NCBI GenBank assembly: GCA_037957365.1
Contig: JARHVA010003526.1
Location: 496,001-560,000 of the forward strand
DNA: 64,000 bases
Direction: 5' to 3'
From: Torreya grandis
Lineage: Eukaryota > Streptophyta > Pinopsida > Cupressales > Taxaceae
A program made the translations under genes and the position numbers. This document shows, piece by piece, positions 33,711-46,415 of the stretch; position 1 is the stretch's first letter, and each line of letters begins with the position of its first letter. Under the pieces are notes generated by a model. The model had not been told where the DNA came from. It did not search any database and worked only from the letters and a program-made list of their open reading frames with translations.

Positions 33711-34910
33711 ATGGTGAGAGGATAAAGAGGTATTGCACATATGAACCAGACTATACAATATATCCATAGGTAAGTGGAAAAATTAACAAAGGTTATCACC
33801 AACCAGAGAAGAAGACAAGATTGTGATGAGGAAGACATAAATCATGATGAATAAATTCAGCAAGAAGAAGAATAACAAGAGCAACCACCATCGATGGAAG
33901 AGAGGATGGTTAGGGATTTAAAATGAAGAAATGAAGGAATAAAGGTTGATGTTATAGATTATGGATGTAGTTTAAAACCATATGAATTTATAGATTGGAT
34001 GAATAACATGGAGAAGTTCTTCAAGTGGAAGACTAAGAGAGAAGATAAGAAGGTAAAGTTTGCATGCACAAAATTAAAAGGTCATGCAATGATTTGAGGG
34101 ATCACCTACAAAAAGAGAGATAGAGAAAAGGTAAAGAGAATATTAATTCATGGAAAAAAATAGAGAAGAAGATAAGGGAGAAATTTATTCATATGGATTA
34201 TGCATAAAACCTATATAAAATATTTCAAAATTTGAGGCAAAAAGATGACAGTATATAAGAGTATATAGATGAGTTTTATAATATTTATATATGAGTGGAG
34301 AATGATGAAAAAAAAAGAGCATATAGATGAAATGTATGTAAATGCTTTAAAATTTACTATTCAAGATGAATTAAGCATGTATAAAATACTTTGCATGAAG
34401 GAGGCTTATCAATTAGCTTTGAAGGCAAAATAAAAATAAAATAGATAGAATTTTAGAAGAACATCTCTTGGTCCAATAAGAGGTGAATCCACTCCAATAA
34501 TGGAATGAGATGGATTTAATACAACTAGAGGTGGGTTTAATACCAATAAAGGTGAATAATCATGTGGTGTAGAAAGGCAAGATGAGAATAGGCAAGGGTT
34601 TTAATACCAATAAAGAGGAAGAAGATTTGAGAGAGGATGAGGTTATGGTGGTGCTAGAGGATGGTTTCTGAATCAGAAAATTCTTATGTTATTATAGATG
34701 TGAAGAATAAGGGCATAGAGAATTTGAGTGTCTACACTATCAAGATCAAGAAAGGAGGTAAAAGGATTTCCCAAGAGTGAATCTAGTTGAGGCTAAGATA
34801 GAAGTGCAAAATACTGAAGTTACACCTATAGATGTCAGAGAGAATCTCATGATGAGAAGAATAATGATCCCTCCAAGGAAGGAACAAGTGAAACATAAAT
34901 AAGGTGGTGA
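33711..34910 (+). pseudogene. Chromovirus gag remnant
   Basis: The first ATG after the primer site (33711) opens MVRG-stop-RG. The recognisable capsid core follows at about 33960-34440: PYEFIDWMNNMEKFFKWK, then KVKFACTKLKGHAMI, LIHGKK, FTIQDELSMYK and EAYQLALKA. This is the chromovirus gag pattern (F-x-x-W-x-x-x-M-E-x-F-F, KLKG-A, long helices). A Gly/Arg/Asn-rich linker and a decayed CCHC knuckle (RCEE-stop-GHREFEC) lie at about 34680-34735. Function in the family: RNA-binding shell protein. About a dozen stops, many at likely former Gln, Trp or Arg codons. Confidence 0.88.
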
Positions 34911-34954
34911 TGCATGGCTATGATCAAATATTTTTTGAACAAGATGTACTTTGG

Positions 34955-36780
34955 GTGGAAAGGTATGCAAAGTAATTATAGATGGTGGTAATTGTGAAAA
35001 TATGGTTCTAAAGAAATGATAGATAAACTAAATTTACAATGTGAAAAAAATTCTAATCCTTATCAGATTTCATGGTTTAAGAAAGGGAATGAGGTTACAG
35101 TAGATAAAAAGTTCTTAATCAAGTTTTATATAGGAAAAAATTATAATGATTAAATATGATGTGATGTTATTCTGATGGATGCATGAAATTTGTTATTGGG
35201 GAGACCATGATAATTTGATAGGAAAGTAATTCATGATGGAGTGAAGAACACATACACTTTTTAGAAAGGTGGTACAAAGATAGTTTTGTTACCTTTTAAA
35301 GAAAAATAAAAGGAAGAAATCATGCTCTCTACTAAAGAATTTATCCAAGATATGAAGGTAGTAGGTTATTGTTATGTATTAGTAGCAAAGAAATAAGACA
35401 CAAAAATTATGAAAATACCAATAGAATCAGAAAGAGTGTTGAAAGAATATACAGATGTTATGCTCAATGAGTTATGAGATGTTTTACCACCGAAGAGAGA
35501 TATTCAACATCACATTGATTTGATTCTAGGATCAAATCTACCCAATCAAGTGGCTTATAGGATGAGTTCAATAAAACATGCAAAATTAAATAAATAGGTT
35601 ACTAAATTGTTAAGAAAGAAACTAATAAGGGAGAGTATAAGTCTATGTGCAACAATAGAATTTATAAATCTAAAGAAATATGGAGAAAGGATAGTGGAGA
35701 ATGTGTATGGATAGTAGAGAAATTAATAAAATTACAATCAAGTATAGATTTCCTATACCTCATTTAGATGATATGATGGATGTGCTTGTAGGATAAAAAT
35801 ATTTTACCAAGATTGATCTAAGGAGTGGTCATTATCAGATTCAAATTCATGAAGGAGATGAGTATAAAATTCCATTCAAGACTAGGGATAACTTGTATTA
35901 GTGGATGGTGATGCCATTCAGATTATCTAATACACCTAACACATTTATGAGGGTGATGAATGTAGTGCTATGAGAATATATTAGTAAGTTTGTGGTTGTT
36001 TATTTTGATGATATTTTGAATTTATTAAGACTAAAGAGGAACACTTAAAAAATTTGAGAATGGTAATGGATTTGTTAATAAATGAGAAGTTGTACGTAAA
36101 TTTGAAGAAGTGCAAGTTTATGCAGAATAATTTGGTATTTTTAGGATTTTTAGTTTTAGTAGATGGGGTGAGAATGGATAACGAAAAGATAAAAGTAATT
36201 GTTGAGTGGCCTAATACAAAAAGTATTATAGAGGTAAGAAGTTTCCATGGTTTAACAACTTTTTACAAAAAAATTATTTAAAATTTTAGTAGTATTGTGG
36301 CACCAATAATAGATTGCATGATACAAAATGAATTTTGATGGACTAGAGAAGCGATATGAAACTTTGAATTTTTGAAGAAGAAGATTATAGAAGGGACAAT
36401 TTTAGCATTACTAGATTTTTATAGTGTTTGAGGTTGATTATGATGCTTTATTTATGGGAATTGGTGATGTGTTGAGTCAAGAAGGAAAGCTAATAGCATA
36501 TTTTAGTAAGAAATTGAATGAGGTAAAAACAAAGTATTATACCTATGTTGTTGAAATTTATGTAATTATATAAGCATTAAGACATTGGAGGCATTACCTG
36601 GTGCCTAAGGAGTTTATCCTATTTATTGATCATGAGGATTTGAAGTATGTGAATACAAAAAAATTGAATAGTAGGCATGCAAAGTGGGTTTCTTTCTTGT
36701 AGCAGTATACTTTTGTGTTGAAACATAAATTAAGAAACTAGAATTAGGTGGATGATGCATTGAGCATGTGAGTGGAATTA
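34955..36780 (+). pseudogene. Chromovirus protease, reverse transcriptase and RNase H remnant
   Basis: The protease begins near 34963 with KVIIDGGNCENMVLKK, so the D-G-G active site is readable. RT spans about 35480-36290: DIQHHIDLILGSNLPN, then [38 protein letters not shown], and the catalytic box VVVYFDDIL at about 35994-36020 with both Asp kept. The thumb follows (36054-36281: KKCKFMQNNLVFLGFLV). RNase H is at about 36400-36780 (GIGDVLSQEGKLIAYFSKKL, then ALRHWRHYLV, FILFIDHEDLKYV). Frameshifts occur near 36020 and 36290 and many stops are present, so it cannot be active despite the intact YFDD. Confidence 0.93.
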
Positions 36781-36929
36781 TTAACTACTATGGTGAGTGA
36801 AGTAGTTGGATTTGAAGATTTCAAAGAATTATATGATATTGATACACATTTTGGAAAGGTAGTTGAGTAGTGAAAGAATCCATTAATAGGTGGGATAGAT
36901 ACTATTCATGATGAGTATCTTATACAAGA

Positions 36930-38240
36930 AGGTTTAACTCTTCAAAGGGAAATAATTGTGCATTCAAGTTGGGTCTCTAAGAGACAATATAATAATAGAA
37001 TTACATAGTGGCAGTTTGGCTGGTCATTTTGGTAAGATGAAGACAATAGATTTGGTGAAAGAAAAGTATTTTTGGCCAAAGATGAAGAGAGATGTGACAA
37101 GGTATGTTTTAAGGTCTAGAATATGTCAGGTAGATAAAGGACATGCACAAAATATTGGAATAATCATGCCATTATGGATTCCAAGAGGACCATAGACAAA
37201 TTTGAGTGTGGATTTTGTATTGGGATTACCAAACACACAAAGAGGTAATGATTCAATTTTTTTTATAGATATATTTTATAAAATGGTTCATTTAATTACA
37301 TGTAAGAAAACCAATGATGCCACTAGAATTGTAGAATTATTTTTTAAGGATATTGTGATATTATATGGTGTTCCAAAAACTATTTATTTAGATAGGGACA
37401 CAAAATTTCTAAGTCATTTTTAGAGGAATTTGTGGAATAATATGGGTATTAAGATATAATTTAGTAGTGCATATCACCCAAAAATAGATGGATAGATAGA
37501 AGTTGTGAATAGGAGTTTAGGAAATTTGTTGAGATGCATAGTGGGAGAGAAGCCCAAGCAATGAGACTTGGCTTTATCATAAGTTGAGTTTGATTATAAT
37601 AATTCAGTGGATAGATAAATAGGAAAGTCATTATTTCAAAATTTTTATGAGAGAAATCTTATGGGTATTTTAGATTTGGTATAATTACCAATTGCATATC
37701 AAGCTAGTGATGATGTAGAAGAAGTATTTGCAAAGTGTATGTAGCAGATGTAAGGAGTAAGAAGCAAGTTTTAGGAAAGTAATGAGAAATATAAAGAATC
37801 AAAAAATGTTAGAAGAAATCCAATGTATTTGAATAAGGATATTTGGTAATGGTTTACTTGAGGAAAGAAAGATTTCCAAAAGGCACATACAACAAATTAA
37901 AGTACAATAAAATTGGTCCATGCAGAATTGTGATGAAAATCAATGAAAATGATTATGAGGTGAGTTTACCACAAAATTTTGTAATATATATAGTATTTAA
38001 TATTTATTTTAATTCCATGGAGAATATGGTGAAGGTGATGAAGATGAATAAGTAAATTGGCATCAACAAGTTTCAGAGAAGAAGGAAAAGATAGTGCAGG
38101 TTTTGGATATGAAGATAGTGAACACAAGGAAAGGGGATTATAACTGGTATTTGGTACAGTGGGAAGGATTAAAATAAGAAGAAAACACTTGGATTATAGA
38201 ATGGGCACTGAAGAAGATTGAAAAATAAAAATGGTAGCAA
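36930..38240 (+). pseudogene. Chromovirus integrase with C-terminal chromodomain, remnant
   Basis: The zinc-binding start is at 36975-37140: IIELHSGSLAGHFGKMKT, then RSRICQVDKGH, where the first Cys of the HHCC set has become Ser or Arg. The catalytic core covers 37200-37560: [20 protein letters not shown] (first Asp), then [18 protein letters not shown] (second Asp), then SSAYHPKIDG and EVVNRSLGNLLR (Glu). The C-terminal barrel lies at 37840-38050 (YNKIGPCRIVMKINENDYEV). The chromodomain follows at about 38076-38240: QVLDMKIV, then YNWYLVQWEGLK and ENTWI. In the family the chromodomain steers integration to particular histone-marked chromatin. Stops fall within both integrase and chromodomain. 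Confidence 0.92.
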
Positions 38241-38281
38241 TATAATCAGGGCAACTTACATGAGTTGAGTTGTTTTTAACC

Positions 38282-38290
38282 AGAGGAGAA
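38282..38290 (+). promoter_or_regulatory. Polypurine tract of the chromovirus
   Basis: AGAGGAGAA abuts the right LTR start TGATG; it would prime second-strand DNA synthesis. Confidence 0.88.
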
Positions 38291-38835
38291 TGATGCAAAA
38301 AAATAAGCCAATCTTTCAAAGGCCATAGCTTCTGACCCATAATTTCATTTGAGATCTTCCACATGCCAAAATGACCATCTCAAAATTTTTGATGTTGTAC
38401 TAAGCCACCATATCCACATATATTTATTTTTGATATTTTTCATAGGTCATACGTGATCATTTGAGGGTCTAAAATTACCATTTAATGATTTTTTGGGAAT
38501 TTTCTATTTTTAAAAATTGTATATTTTTAGGACCAGACATCAAATTTAGTTGAATTTCATTCCATAGGATAATTTTAGTGTTTAGATTATCTTAGAATAT
38601 TTTTAGAGCTACACACACTTGTATGAAAAACTTACTAAAAATAATATTTAATTTTTTTTTTTAGATTATATTTTTGAATTTTTGCATGTCAACTATAATT
38701 CTAAGTTGAGGCTTATTTAAGCATAGTTTGGGTTTGTAATTATTTCAATTCATTCAATACAAATCAATTCTAATTATTATTTATAATCTTTGCCTATTGG
38801 TATTTTATTGTCTTTTTTAGTTTTTAGCTTCATTA
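38291..38835 (+). repeat. Right LTR of the chromovirus
   Basis: From TGATGCAAAAAAATAAGCC to GCTTCATTA. Aligns end to end with 33112-33670. Confidence 0.93.
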
Positions 38836-38840
38836 TTTGT
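38836..38840. repeat. Chromovirus target-site duplication, right copy (TTTGT)
   Basis: Matches TTTGC at 33107-33111 in four of five bases. Confidence 0.6.
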
Positions 38841-39961
38841 CATTACCCTTTATATTTTCATAATCTAAACTGAGCAATTTAAATTTTCAATCAAAAACAA
38901 CATCATCTAATAATTGATAGAATTGAATACCAATATTGTCTTGAGTTACTTGATCCTATCTTGTACCATTTTTCATATCTAAATCAAAAACTAAGTAGGG
39001 TCACAATACATCCATTTTTTGATGTTTCACTCAATTCTTATATATATATATATATATACTTATTTATAAAAAATAGTAATTTTTTGTGCTATATTTATCA
39101 TACATATGTGTTACATAAATTGACAAATGTACATTCAATGAAACAAGGAGGAAAAATCATTACTCTACATATCCATTATATTTACCACATGTTTTTCACT
39201 TACATTCAAATATATAATGGGGGGATCTTGCTCATACATGGACATGCTATCATATTTAGTGCATAATTTATGTTAACACTTGTTGTAGACTACTCAGACT
39301 CCTTCCCTTTATTATATTTTCAAACCCATTGGTTCCATATACTTAATATCTTTTGTTCTAAGTGTCAAAATGTAAAAAGTACCAAAAAATTCAAATATTT
39401 TAAAAATGAAAAACCATTCAAAATATTCTAAAAATATAAAGTTGTGACCTAAGCATGATTAGACATATATTTTACATCATTAACATATGTTATTTATCTC
39501 ATGATTGGTAGATAGCATATTATTTTTCTATCATGAATGCATTTAAGCAACATTTATTAGTGTTATGTGGGACATACATATTACACATAGATTAAGATGT
39601 TGGACTTACCTCTACCTAGTGGCTATGTTAAATTATAGGCATCTTATTCAAAGGTTATGTTATTTACATGTATTACCATTCTATAAATCCTATATTATTG
39701 AGATATATAATCTTTACAAACATCTTGATAACATTTATATATTACATTGTGTATATGAACACATTACATATATATGGTGTAGATTAATTTTCTATTTTTA
39801 TGCTCCATTGATGTTATTAAATGTACATAATTGGTTAGAATTTTTCTTATCTATTATGTATGGCCCTTGGACCTTGTATGTAAATTTATTAAACATATCT
39901 ATCATATATTTTTTTGGTATGTGTCACATTTGAACATGTCCATTTATTATGGACCTTATTT
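38841..39961. other. AT-rich DNA between the chromovirus and the gag-protease element
   Basis: No domain found on either strand. It includes (TA)9 at about 39040-39058. The plus-strand frames at 38961-39266 and 39565-39933 are Tyr/Ile/His-rich and look like chance frames in AT-rich DNA. The phrase AACATGTCCATTTATT near 39935 resembles AACATGTCCATTATTTG at 48242, just beyond the next element. Confidence 0.4.
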
Positions 39962-39966
39962 GTGTG
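39962..39966. repeat. Target-site duplication of the gag-protease element, left copy (GTGTG)
   Basis: GTGTG here and ATGTG at 48229-48233 flank the two LTRs; four of five bases match. Confidence 0.5.
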
Positions 39967-41296
39967 TGTTTAACCATAAATTTAGATAAGGGGTTTATCT
40001 AGGGTTAAGGAGTATTATATTAGCCTTTACAAAAGTACAGTGAACTAATATAATGAGTAAGCCAATTAATATAAAATTAGATATATAAAATTCTAAATTT
40101 ATACAATGAAAATTACTAAAAATAGTAAAGTACAACTATTGATATACATTATAATAAAGGGAACAATTGATACTTAGGTGGTTTATTATGTTCATGTAGG
40201 TCTGATCTGTAACATGATATAAGTGGATTGGAAGGTGATCCTATTTTTTTTTTATATTATAATAATATTGTTTATATGGCTAAGGATGTTTATGTCAGAT
40301 TTGTATGATTACCTCAATGTAGGTGTATGACTATGATGTAAGTATTTGGTATGAAATAATGATTGGATATGGATGTGACCAACTAGAGCCATCTAGGTTT
40401 TGTATTACATTTATTTTATGTCTTCATATCACATGCATAGTTTTTCACTTGAAATTAACAAACCCTAGCTTCCTCACCCTTGGAATGATTATGGAAAAAA
40501 TGGGTTAGTGGGATCATAGTGTCGAGCTACCCTAAGGATCCATTTATCAATGGGCACTATCTACATATCTAATATTCTAAAGAGTGCCTCAATATTATGT
40601 ATTTTTTTCTTGTGTTAGATTGTGTGTGTATCAATATGCAATGTATGATAAGCAATGACATGTAGTGACCTAGTTTTTAACTTGACAAATATGGGTAATA
40701 AAATTATATTTGAATGCTTTAGACCTATGGAAGTATTGATCATATGATTGATATACAAATTAGGATGAACATGGAAAAGTTTCTCACTTGAATGCTTGAT
40801 TGAGTGTTTCTTGGTTTGTATCCTTATGAGTTCCAAGTGTTTACTAGGTGTGGAAAAAATGAGGGTTGATCTAGCATAAATATCAACCCATTTTGAAAAT
40901 ATATCACACTAAAGCACTTAGGCCAACATTTAGGATATGTTTCATTTTAAAATTCAATGAATCTTTGGGCATTAAATAGTTTTTTAAAAATTTAGACACA
41001 TGCATCGAAACAAGTGTCCACCTAGAACACAAGTGTATAGGAAGCTAGAAAATATGCATAGGTCTAGAACTAAGAGTCAAGGATAATAAAAAAGTTTATA
41101 TTATTTGCATAATATAGAAGGCTTGGTCACATGAATAATAATGGTTAGACTAAGAGATAATAAATTCATGAATAGAGATAGTGAACAAAAGCCTTTTGAT
41201 AGTGGGCAGTTATATAAATGAAAGGTACAACCATGATAGATATTTTCCAAGTGTAAAAGACTACATTAATACATTAATCATATTTTAGTATCTACA
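39967..41296 (-). repeat. 3' LTR of the gag-protease element
   Basis: In plus orientation it runs from TGTTTAACCATAAATTTAG to TTTTAGTATCTACA. It aligns along its length with 46932-48228. Shared phrases include ACTAAAAATAGTAAAGTACAA and TTTTCCAAGTGTA. Confidence 0.9.
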
Positions 41297-41309
41297 TTTC
41301 CCCCCCTTT
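41297..41309 (-). promoter_or_regulatory. Polypurine tract of the gag-protease element
   Basis: On the minus strand it reads AAAGGGGGGGAAA immediately before the 3' LTR start TGTAGATACT. This fixes the element's orientation. Confidence 0.92.
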
Positions 41310-41620
41310 AATCTAGTAATTAAATTGATAATTTAAATGAATGCAATGCATACCTAGATGTGTATAACACACCTTTTCTTTATGTGAGCCCAACTTGAGT
41401 GTTTTTTTGGTGACTAACCTATAATTAAGATGATGTTATAGTATATAATAAATGTATGAAATATGATATTTAAATAATTTGAAATAATTTAAAATAGAAA
41501 GATCAAGGTTAGGAGTATACTTGTGTATTGATGTAACTATCTTGACTTTTGCAAATTTGATTGGAATGGATGCCTGATTATAAAGCATTGAATATGAGAT
41601 TAGGACAAATCTAAACCTAC

Positions 41621-41717
<97 letters not shown>

Positions 41718-43340
41718 AGGACACATGTTTCCCAACCTTGATGTAAAGGTGAGTTGCAACATGCACATTGAGATTGTTTCATCTCAATCATGCAACCCAA
41801 CAATGTGCATGATTTGGTGAGTATGAGTGATTTAATTAATTCAAAACATATATATGGTGAAGGTGGATGGCTTAATAAAATCCACCTATAATTATGGTAA
41901 AGTTAGATGATTTAATCAAGTCTAACTTATAATCTTGGTAATATTAAGTGATTTAATCAATTCAACCTTTCGAAAGTGAACCAACTACTATGGTATTTTG
42001 CCTCAATAATAGTCCATAAAATTTCAACCTAGGTATAGTAACAATCCATAACAATATTTAAAATCTATAGATTATTTGATTTTATAATTTTAGGTGTCAT
42101 TTACCTAGCATATGCACCTTATATATGTCTCATGCTTAAATTTGGGTAATGTAACAATATCAATGTATAGAATGATACCACAAATGCGTATCTACATCAT
42201 ATAAATGTGAAATATGGTGAATCTATTTTTTTTAAAAATATGGATAACATGCTTCCCTAACATTCCCCCAATATACTCAGGAAAAAAATGAGAATTAATG
42301 TAATCATGGAGGACATGTTTCCATAACATGCCCCCAATGTAATCTAGAGAATCCATGAAAATGTGGAATCCATGCCTCTATGACATGCCCCCATTAATAT
42401 TCTCCCCATTTTGAGGTGAGGGTAAGTAGAATCTAGTAGTTACCTTACCTTAAAATGATAAGATAATTGTATAAACTATGCATTGATCATGTATCTTTTA
42501 TGGGTAACATGTATAGGTAGATATAACATTTAAGTACATAGTATATGATCATATAAAATCCTAAGATGCATGATTTAGATCAAGAAAACATATAGAGAGT
42601 AACAAAGAAAGGTCAGCAAGCAATCAAGCACACACACAAAAGCACTCAAAATCAAAGCAATAAGAAATTGTCCAAGGAGACCTCATATAAGGGGCATGTT
42701 CAAATGCCACACAATCAAAGGGAAATGACTTAGTCAAATGTATACAAAGCATATAATGACATATTCAAATATCCACATACAATAAACCATGAAATGTCTA
42801 AATGTAAAAAGAAGGCATAGGCATGGAGGACAAAATTAATGGATCATATTTAAATTGTCAAAATAGGCAACACAATGCAAGATAATAGCAAGAAAGGAGA
42901 ATAGGAAATTGACATGAACGTAAAATAATAGTTCCTAAATAGATGTGTTTATAATTAATGTTAAGTAAAAAACATATCAAGTATATTATGAAAGGTATAA
43001 CCATAGGTATAGGCATGTATAAGTATATAAGCTCAAACATGATAATGGAAAGTGATAATAGAATAATGTAACCTGGGTGTATCCTGATCAAAGTAAAAGA
43101 TGCCCTAATGTGTAATTAAGATGTGAGTGGAGGGTGATCCCAATATATGTATGTGCACATATCATGTACTTAAGTATTCTTGTATCACACTTAAATTAAG
43201 TTTGAAACATGTGTATATCGAAAGGAATTATATGCTATCTACTAACATGGAGGAAACAACATAGGTATAAGAAATAGTACAACTAGGAACATCTTGATTT
43301 TTTTGGTATTTTTGACTTATTTTAATGTTTTTGGATTTTT
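41310..43340 (-). other. 3' internal region of the gag-protease element, non-coding
   Basis: No YxDD box, RNase H or integrase motif seen on the minus strand. It contains a CA microsatellite (41625-41715), three related phrases TCCACCTATAATTATGGT, TCTAACTTATAATCTTGGT and TTCAACCTTTCG (about 41870-41975), and repeated CATAACATGCCCCCAATG-like motifs (about 42255-42400). The frame at 42858-43091 is hydrophobic and probably chance. Confidence 0.5.
41625..41715. repeat. (AC)n microsatellite, about 45 units
   Basis: Uninterrupted AC repeat inside the internal region of the gag-protease element, about 330 bp from its polypurine tract. The two minus-strand frames across it are Cys-Val artefacts. Confidence 0.97.
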
Positions 43341-43789
43341 AGAATTTTTATTAGGAAAAATATAACCAATGATCCAAACTAAGGGATGCCCTTATGGAAG
43401 TGCTATGAACACTAGATATGGTATATCAAATTGGAGTTACTTCTGAGGAACATGTATGGTGCAATATCTAGGACTGCAAACTTTGTTATTATAGGACTCT
43501 ATGGTCTTTAATAGTTAATAGGAGTAAGGTTTCATGAAAACCATAATTTTATGATATATATTGTATCTAAAATAAAAATAATAGGAATACGTTTAGTTTC
43601 TCTGAATAACTAAGTATGTTATGTAGTGGTAGGTGAGGATTATTTTTAATGATACAATTATCTCTCAAGTATGGGTTATTTATGAAAGTGGATTTTATAT
43701 TACTTACTCTTTTATAAGGAATTTACATTAGTATGATTAATAATTAACTACCTTGGAATAAATTGTATTTGTTCAATTTCATATTCATA

Positions 43790-44131
43790 GGAAATTTTAG
43801 GAACTATGATGACTTTATTGGTATGAATGTATTCAATACACCCATGCACTATTGAAGGTACTATGTGAAGTTTATGTATCAAAGGTCATACAAATAACAT
43901 GTAAAAGACTCCCATGTATGGTATAAATGAGAAGGTAGTGACCACATGTGCTAGGAAAACTTGTAAAGGTAGGTCAATCTTTCCAAGAACTTGCTGTGAG
44001 GTCCCATCAAATGCTCTAGCCACTTTGGTTAAAGGGTGTAAATCTTCATGTGTATACTAAAAATATGTAAGTAATGCCATGGTGTAAGTATTTTACCTAG
44101 AATAATTATCAATTATAACATTGTGAATAGG
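43790..44131 (-). pseudogene. Gypsy aspartic protease remnant
   Basis: The minus strand reads HNVIIDNYS, where IDNGS is expected. Then come YTHEDLHPLTKVARAFDGTS, QQVLGKIDLPLQVFLAHVVT and, at the end, HKLHIVPSIVHGCIEYIHT and VIIVPKI. This is the retropepsin order of plant Tat/Ogre-type gypsy elements: active site, VARAFDGT-x-x-VLG-I-LP flap, then the LH-x-x-VP segment and a final V-I-V strand. The protease would cut the gag polyprotein. One readable frame spans most of it with only a few stops. The altered active-site Gly means this copy is inactive. It follows the triplicated gag segment directly. Confidence 0.85.
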
Positions 44132-44388
44132 TTGGTGATCAAGGTATGACTGAATGAAGATCTAAGTTAGCATCCAAAACCTCACTATAATAAAAAGTAA
44201 TAGAGGGTATCTTAACCATATAAGGTGCATTATATGTATAAATACCAATAATACCATCTAATGGGTGACCATAAAGTGGTGGAGGAGGATTTGAATTATA
44301 TTCCATTTTCACTTCCAGATTCCTCTAAGAATTATCTTGTAATGTATCATTAAACATATTTTGGTTATGATGATCACCAAGTTGTGAC

Positions 44389-45264
44389 CTTGAATCTTTG
44401 GGAGGGTCATGAAATGTAAGTTGTTAGTTATCAATAATATCTTGGATTTTATGTTTCAAGTTATACTATCAATTTTTAGAATGTATAGGGCCCTAATGAT
44501 AGTCATAATAAGCATTGGCATCATATCCACAAGGTAGAGACTTACTCATATCAACTTATATAAGAGGATGGAGAGATATGAGATGACAATCCACAAGCTT
44601 ATTAAGTAGAGAAGTTGGAGACTAAGGTAATCATGTAAATTGTCTCCTTGGTGAATTGATTAAGATAAGATGATTAGGTTCTTGAATCTTTGGGAGGGTC
44701 ATCAAATCTAAGTTGTTAGTTATCAATAATATCTTGGATTTTATGTTTTAAGTTATACTATCCATTTTTAGAATGTATAGGGCCCTAATGATAGTCATAA
44801 TAAGCATTGGCATCATATCCACAAGGTAGAGACTTACTCATATCAACTTCTATAAGAGGATGGAGAGATATGAGATGACAATCCACAAGCTTATTAAGTA
44901 GAGAAGTTGGAGACTAAGGTAATCATGTAAATTGTCTCCTTGGTGAATTGATTAAGACAAGATGATTAGGCTCTTGAATCTTTGGGAGGGTCATCAAATG
45001 TAAGTTGTTAGTTATCAATAATATCTTGGATTTTATGTTTCAAGTTATACTATCAATTTTTATAATGTATAGGGCCCTTATGATAGTCATAATAAGCATT
45101 GGAATCATATCCATAAGGTAGAGACTTACTCATATCAACTTCTATAAGAGGATGGAGAGATATGAGATGACAATCCACAAGCTTATTAAGTAGAGAAGTT
45201 GGAGACTTAGGTAATCATGTAAATTGTCTCCTTGGTGAATTGATTAAGACAAGATGATTAGGTT
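44389..45264 (-). repeat. 292-bp tandem triplication within gag
   Basis: Three head-to-tail copies start at 44389, 44681 and 44973, each beginning CTTGAATCTTTGGGAGGGTC in plus orientation. They differ at only a handful of positions (for example GGGCCCTAATG versus GGGCCCTTATG). The unit length is 292 = 3 x 97 + 1, so each copy shifts the reading frame of the next. Confidence 0.96.
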
Positions 45265-46285
45265 CTTGTGATGTTGCATTAATAGTCTTAGTTATTTCCT
45301 TTTTAGGTTATGTAGGTTTGACCTTGTATCTTGGTTTGATATGAAACTTGGTATTATATGTAGTCAATGTGTTTACTACATACTTAAGCTTGTTTAATGA
45401 GATAAGTTTCATTTCATGATCTTGTACAATATGGCATAATCCATCAAATGATTTTAAATTTTTTAAAATGATGGAATCATGTAATGGGGAAATAAATTTT
45501 TTCTTGAAGATATATTAAAGATCTTTATCTTCCAATTGGTTTATCATTTTGGCTAACATTGTCTTGTATCTAAAGACATATTCATTGATAGGTTCATTGG
45601 TTCCTTAATTGATTTTTGAAATTTGGGCATAGGATACCTTTCAGGTAATGTTGATAAAGAATTGTGACAAAAAATGATCTATAAGAGGTTTGAATTCTTT
45701 TATGAATTGGATTGGTAAATCATAGAAACACCTTAGAGCATAGTCATTGAGGCTCCTTGGAAATAGGCTAGTTAAAATTTTATAATTGGTGGAATGATCA
45801 AGGCATGCCACATAGAAAGATTGGATATGTATTTTAGGATCACCTTTTCCATCATAATTTTTTAACTTAGGTAAAATAAAACTAATTTTCAAGGGATACA
45901 AATATATTTTAGGTGCAAAAGGGTTATGCAACACCTCTTGTGAATCAATAACTTAAGGTGGCTTCATAAAAATTTGTTCATTATTTATAATGTTATCTTG
46001 TAAAATTTTTATAGTTTGGAAAAGATATTTCACATTTTTATCACTAAGGTTTGAAGTTTGAGAAGTCACCAAAGGAGGTGTATCCTCAATTTAAGTTGAT
46101 ATGGGCATTGAAATCAATAACTAGGCTGAAGCGCTAATGTTTCCCATGGAGGATGTAACAATAGAATGATTTATTTTAGGGAGTAATGGTGTAAACACAT
46201 AACCTAGCCCCCATTATAGGTATTATGTGATCTTGTTTTTAGGGGGAGGGTTATAATAATATGGGGATGTCTAATACCCCTAATA

Positions 46286-46306
46286 ACACACACACACACA
46301 CACACA

Positions 46307-46398
<92 letters not shown>

Positions 46399-46415
46399 AA
46401 CACACACACACACAC

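Larger units (their letters stand above)
33112..38835 (+). mobile_element. Ty3/gypsy chromovirus, complete structure (5724 bp)
   Basis: Complete LTR element: LTRs 33112-33670 and 38291-38835, tRNA-Met primer site, gag, protease, RT, RNase H, integrase, chromodomain and polypurine tract in the canonical order. LTR ends TGATG/CATTA are near-perfect inverted repeats. The chromodomain makes it a chromovirus; short LTRs and compact size suggest a Reina-like or related clade, which is an inference. Stops are scattered through all domains. Confidence 0.93.

Noticed and set aside
39565..39933. 122-codon plus-strand frame
   Set aside because: Tyr/Ile/His/Leu-rich composition typical of random AT-rich DNA; no similarity to any domain I know.
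41436..41803. Two minus-strand frames with long Cys-Val runs
   Set aside because: They are translations of the CA/TG microsatellite; no protein-like sequence outside the repeat.
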